This document shows positions 8,095 through 10,322 of a stretch of DNA of 10,322 bases, piece by piece; positions within the stretch are counted from its first letter, which is position 1; each line of letters begins with the position of its first letter. Made by a program: the position numbers and the translations under genes. Source of the stretch: Euperipatoides rowelli (taxonomy: Eukaryota > Onychophora > Udeonychophora > Euonychophora > Peripatopsidae); the NCBI GenBank assembly GCA_003024985.2, contig PXIH01S0031427.1. The stretch is one strand, 5' to 3'. The notes beneath the pieces were generated by a model. The model ran no database searches, was not told the origin of the DNA, and saw only the letters and a list, made by a program, of their open reading frames with translations.

Positions 8095-8120
8095 GGGGGG
8101 ACGTAAACTGGAGTCTCCCC
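8095..8120 (-). repeat. Right terminal inverted repeat of the 8-bp-TSD element
   Basis: This is the reverse complement of the left terminus with 24 of 26 bases matching, followed immediately by the octamer duplication AAAAATTT. Confidence 0.88.
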
Positions 8121-8335
8121 AAAAATTTTCCCTTCCTCCCCAAAGAAAATTGCAGGCTGCTTTAAATTGATCTGCAGGGTTCACAATGATTAACATTGAC
8201 AAAACAAAAAGTTTAACATTGTTTTCCTAACATTAATTACACAATATTTCAAGAATTAAGAAAATTCTCAGAACTAATCCAACATTTGCAACTTACACTA
8301 CAGTATTCTAAACTAAATGTAATTAGATTAGACTA

Positions 8336-8358
8336 TCACACACACACACACCACACAC
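8336..8358. repeat. CA dinucleotide microsatellite
   Basis: A run of CA units from 8336 is broken by one CC step at 8351-8352, with CACACAC continuing to 8358. Confidence 0.9.
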
Positions 8359-8853
8359 TTAAAACTTGAATATAAACAATAGACTAATTTTAAATTCAGT
8401 AATTACTATATCATGTGAACTTTTTGTTAAATTTTTATCATGTCTTCGTTGTTGTTGTTAAAATTGTTTGTTAGTATCTCCCCTTACCTGTCCTAATCAA
8501 AGTAGGCCTAAGTATGATATTCATTAAAAGTTTGGATAGAGGGGTAATGATTTTTTATTTTTATTTTTCAAGTTTGGCTGATATTCATACTTAGTGGTTC
8601 CTGTTCTCACTCTTGATTTATATCTGTCCATTCATTTAAATTGGCTTCTCAGGCCTGGGGTGGAAAATTTAAACTGCATTGAAAACGTTTTTATGACTTT
8701 TGCAGGCTTTTTAAATAGTATAACTGTATTTTTATTGTTTGCTACTATTACCTAATGTAACATAGTTTACTTGTTAAACATTTTTTTTCTCTATCTATTT
8801 CAAGATGTTTTTTTCTAATAATTTGTAAATTATGAGAATTCCTGGAAGGGTGA

Positions 8854-8883
8854 CTGGAGGTGGTAGGGGGGGGAGGGTGGTAG
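8854..8883 (+). repeat. G-rich tract
   Basis: Purine-rich sequence with an eight-G run and neighbouring GGG and GG groups (TAGGGGGGGGAGGGTGG). It lies at the left edge of interspersed repeat copy B. Confidence 0.7.
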
Positions 8884-8889
8884 CCTTTC

Positions 8890-9150
8890 CTCCTCTGGAA
8901 AAACCGTCATTTTTTTTTTTTACATGTGAAAATAATCATAAATCTTTAAAAGTATTAATTAGTCAAGACATGTGCTTAGATACACTTCTGAATAAATATT
9001 AGCAGAAAAGTTTATCAAAACGTCTGCACAAAAAAAAAAAAACTAAAACAACCAAAATATAATTTTTTTAAACCCATTCCCCCTTGCCTGAATTTTTTTT
9101 TGCGGATCCCAGGTGTTTGATACCTTCCACATCAGGATATGTAGCGAAGG
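8890..9150 (+). repeat. Interspersed repeat, copy B (partner at 669-960)
   Basis: It shares ordered landmarks with copy A: CTGGAAAAA, AATCTTTAA, TTATCAAAACGTC, an A-run followed by AAAACAACC, CCCTTGCCTGA into a T-run, TGCGGATCCC, and TACCTT. Same orientation as copy A. Non-coding, with no definable termini. Sequence between the landmarks is strongly diverged, so the relation is probable rather than certain. Confidence 0.5.
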
Positions 9151-9920
9151 TTTATAAACTGAAAAAAAAACTTAATTCAGTCATGAAATGATAAAAACAA
9201 TAAATTGATGACATTAAATATTTATTTGTATTTATTTTGTCACTGTAGTGTTTGTTTTCTTTTTATTACCACTATAATTTTTTGTTAAAAGTGTCATTTC
9301 TATAACTTTAATGTTATAATAACTGATTTGTTAACTGCATCAATCTGTGTTTTATTACAAGGTCATGCGACATTTTTTTTGTTGTTATTAATTATTTATA
9401 ATTTATTGCCTTTTTTTTTTACATTCATAGAATTAATTCTTTTTATATTTTTTCTTTGATAAATGTTTCAATATGTCATACAAAGTTGCTTTTTAATTAT
9501 TTTTTTATGTTGTTATGAAGACAATTTTTTTGAAAAATTACCAAATTTAGATATAAAAGTTAAATAAAACTTGAGTTTTAAATAAAGAGATAGCCTATAT
9601 AAGGAAGGGGGGGGGGAGGGAGGCACCCAGCACAAAGAGATATCTTTGATATGATTTTCTAAATTAGCTGAATTAAATAAAAGGCTTTGTCACTTTAAAT
9701 TACTGGTACTGGTATTAGTTCTTATTATGAGCTAGTCTTTTATAGTAACAATTGGCAATTGCGCATGCTTCTTTCTATAAGGGTATAAGCAAATTAAACT
9801 GAATGATGTCATACATTAGTCACATGATTAACACTAAGATAATGTACAGAACTAATATTACTTTTTTCAATTAAAAAATTGGAAATACAAATAGAATTAT
9901 GTCTGCCTTAAAAAAAGGAT
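9150..9920. other. AT-rich spacer, no recognised gene
   Basis: T-run-rich sequence without a usable frame. It includes a G-rich tract at about 9607-9621 and a cluster of small palindromes at 9753-9768 (CAATTG and GCAATTGC leading to GCATGC). No known family recognised. Confidence 0.55.
9607..9621 (+). repeat. G-rich tract
   Basis: A ten-G run, followed by AGGGAGG. Length is likely unstable in replication and in sequencing. Confidence 0.8.
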
Positions 9921-9972
9921 TAGCGTCTGGATCTCAGACCCAACATGGTTATGAGGCCTAATAGACGATCTA

Positions 9973-10056
9973 CTAATCTTAACCGTACAATGGCCCAAAC
10001 ATGAATAGAATAGGAAATTAAAGGATTTCTAACCTTAACCGCACACTGACCCTAAC
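9973..10056 (+). repeat. Two-copy direct repeat, 28-bp unit at 56-bp period
   Basis: CTAATCTTAACCGTACAATG at 9973 and CTAACCTTAACCGCACACTG at 10029 begin two 28-base units that agree at 23 positions. The second unit ends in GACCCTAAC, the first in GGCCCAAAC. Similar TAACCTTAACC words occur at 56-86 (minus strand) and near 7900. Confidence 0.75.
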
Positions 10057-10075
10057 TTCAAATTAATTATTAAAG

Positions 10076-10103
10076 CATAAATAAATAAACAAATAAATAA
10101 AAC
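10076..10103. repeat. AAAT/AAAC tetranucleotide microsatellite
   Basis: Repeated AAAT units with one AAAC step lie inside the 291-bp element. Confidence 0.8.
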
Positions 10104-10145
10104 AACAGCTAATCAGACGTGGGCTTGCATTTTATCTTTAAGCCG

Positions 10146-10160
10146 GCCTCTGATTGGCTG
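10146..10160 (-). promoter_or_regulatory. Perfect CCAAT-box (NF-Y) core
   Basis: On the minus strand this reads CAGCCAATCAGAGGC, containing AGCCAATCAG, the full consensus for the heterotrimeric CCAAT factor NF-Y. It lies in the right half of the 291-bp element. Whether it is used is unknown; no gene start is visible nearby. Confidence 0.4.
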
Positions 10161-10275
10161 TTTTTTTTTTGTTTTTGGACTGCATGACAATGATAGGTCT
10201 GAGATCCTGACACTATAAGAAAAGGGAACTACTTTTACAAAAACTCAGTCATCCATAAACTAGATCACATGAGAA

Positions 10276-10322
10276 GGGGAAGGGAAAGGGGGTATGTGAC
10301 AATTTCCAGGGAGGTGGGGGGG
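10276..10322 (+). repeat. G-rich window end
   Basis: GGGG, GGG and GGGGG groups at 10276-10292, then further G runs from 10309 to the window edge. The feature is cut by the end of the window. The first cluster has only three close G runs. Confidence 0.6.

Larger units (their letters stand above)
7396..8128. mobile_element. Non-autonomous DNA transposon with 8-bp target duplication
   Basis: The octamer AAAAATTT occurs directly outside both ends (7396-7403 and 8121-8128). Between them lies a 717-bp element, 7404-8120. The left end begins GGGATGACTCCAGTTTACG and the right end, reverse-complemented, begins GGGGAGACTCCAGTTTACG; 24 of the first 26 positions agree, running into a C tract. An 8-bp duplication is made by hAT, P, Merlin, Mutator and a few other superfamilies. 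The ends start GGG rather than the CAG-type start usual in hAT, so Merlin- or Mutator-like origin is somewhat favoured, without proof. No transposase frame exists; the 60-codon frame at 7849-8031 has no motif. The perfect duplication and close termini suggest it is younger than the retrotransposon fossils nearby. Confidence 0.88.
8129..8890. other. AT-rich spacer, no recognised gene
   Basis: This stretch holds a CA microsatellite, a short spaced inverted repeat (8508-8523 with 8579-8594, 14 of 16 matching, CTAAGTATGATATTCA type) and a G-rich stretch at its right end. No coding signal was seen on either strand. Confidence 0.55.
9921..10215. mobile_element. Second TA-flanked inverted-repeat element (MITE type), 291 bp
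   Basis: The left end at 9923 starts GCGTCTGGATCTCAGACC and the right end, reverse-complemented from 10213, starts GTGTCAGGATCTCAGACC; 16 of 18 match, and weaker pairing continues inward to about 37 bases (left CATGGTTATG against CATTGTCATG). TA lies just outside both ends (9921-9922, 10214-10215), consistent with a TA target duplication. TA is short and common in AT-rich DNA, so the duplication is weaker evidence than the termini. There is no coding frame. The interior holds a two-copy 28-bp repeat, an AAATA-type microsatellite and a CCAAT-box match. Its termini are unrelated to those of the element at 4311-4997. Confidence 0.75.

Noticed and set aside
8508-8594. Spaced inverted repeat CTAAGTATGATATTCA as transposon ends or attenuator
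   Set aside because: Arms of 16 bases with a 55-base loop, no flanking duplication, and no gene nearby. Could be chance in AT-rich sequence.
10276-10322. G-quadruplex
   Set aside because: The near cluster has only three runs of three or more G within loop distance, and the next run is about 16 bases away. The window ends before the region is complete.
1-10322. tRNA genes or tRNA-derived SINEs
   Set aside because: No paired A-box and B-box (GGTTCGAATCC type) arrangement was found on either strand by eye.

Overview
The window looks like intergenic or intronic DNA from an animal nuclear genome, most likely a marine or other non-vertebrate metazoan. It is very AT-rich, has many long homopolymer runs (A, T, C and G) and a CA microsatellite, and shows no compact operon-like coding. 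No host exon, tRNA, rRNA or CRISPR array could be supported. One undetermined base lies at 4911. The species cannot be fixed from the sequence. No reading frame exceeds about 125 codons, and every recognisable protein signal is a decayed transposable-element remnant.

Layout, left to right. 1-560 is AT-rich with a short TAACC-type motif and two overlapping unassigned open frames. 560-960 holds a tandem duplication and a repeat block that recurs, diverged, at about 8890-9150. 960-1740 is AT-rich with one CTCF-like motif. 1745-3550 carries a minus-strand non-LTR retrotransposon (LINE) broken into three recognisable blocks. 3560-4310 holds nothing recognised. 4311-4997 is a TA-flanked, non-autonomous inverted-repeat transposon (MITE type) packed with a repeated CCAAGCAAGAGCGCC-like 15-mer. 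5020-6485 is a minus-strand Ty3/Gypsy-type pol pseudogene in the order RT, RNase H, zinc-binding region, integrase. The MITE sits where its integrase would continue. 6640-7095 is a plus-strand LINE C-terminal fragment.

7396-8128 is a 717-bp element with a perfect 8-bp target duplication, 24/26 matching terminal inverted repeats and a large internal hairpin. 8129-8890 and 9150-9920 are AT-rich spacers. 9921-10215 is a third, 291-bp TA-flanked inverted-repeat element with an internal 56-bp-period duplication and a CCAAT-box match. The window ends in G-rich sequence.

The parts do not form one pathway. They are a nest of transposons: old retrotransposon genes with many stops and frameshifts, then later cut-and-paste type elements. 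The three non-autonomous DNA elements are the most informative objects. Each has definable ends, a target-site signature and internal repeated motifs, and none encodes a transposase, so each must have depended on proteins made elsewhere. Family assignments rest on motif recognition by eye. No alignment or database search was run.
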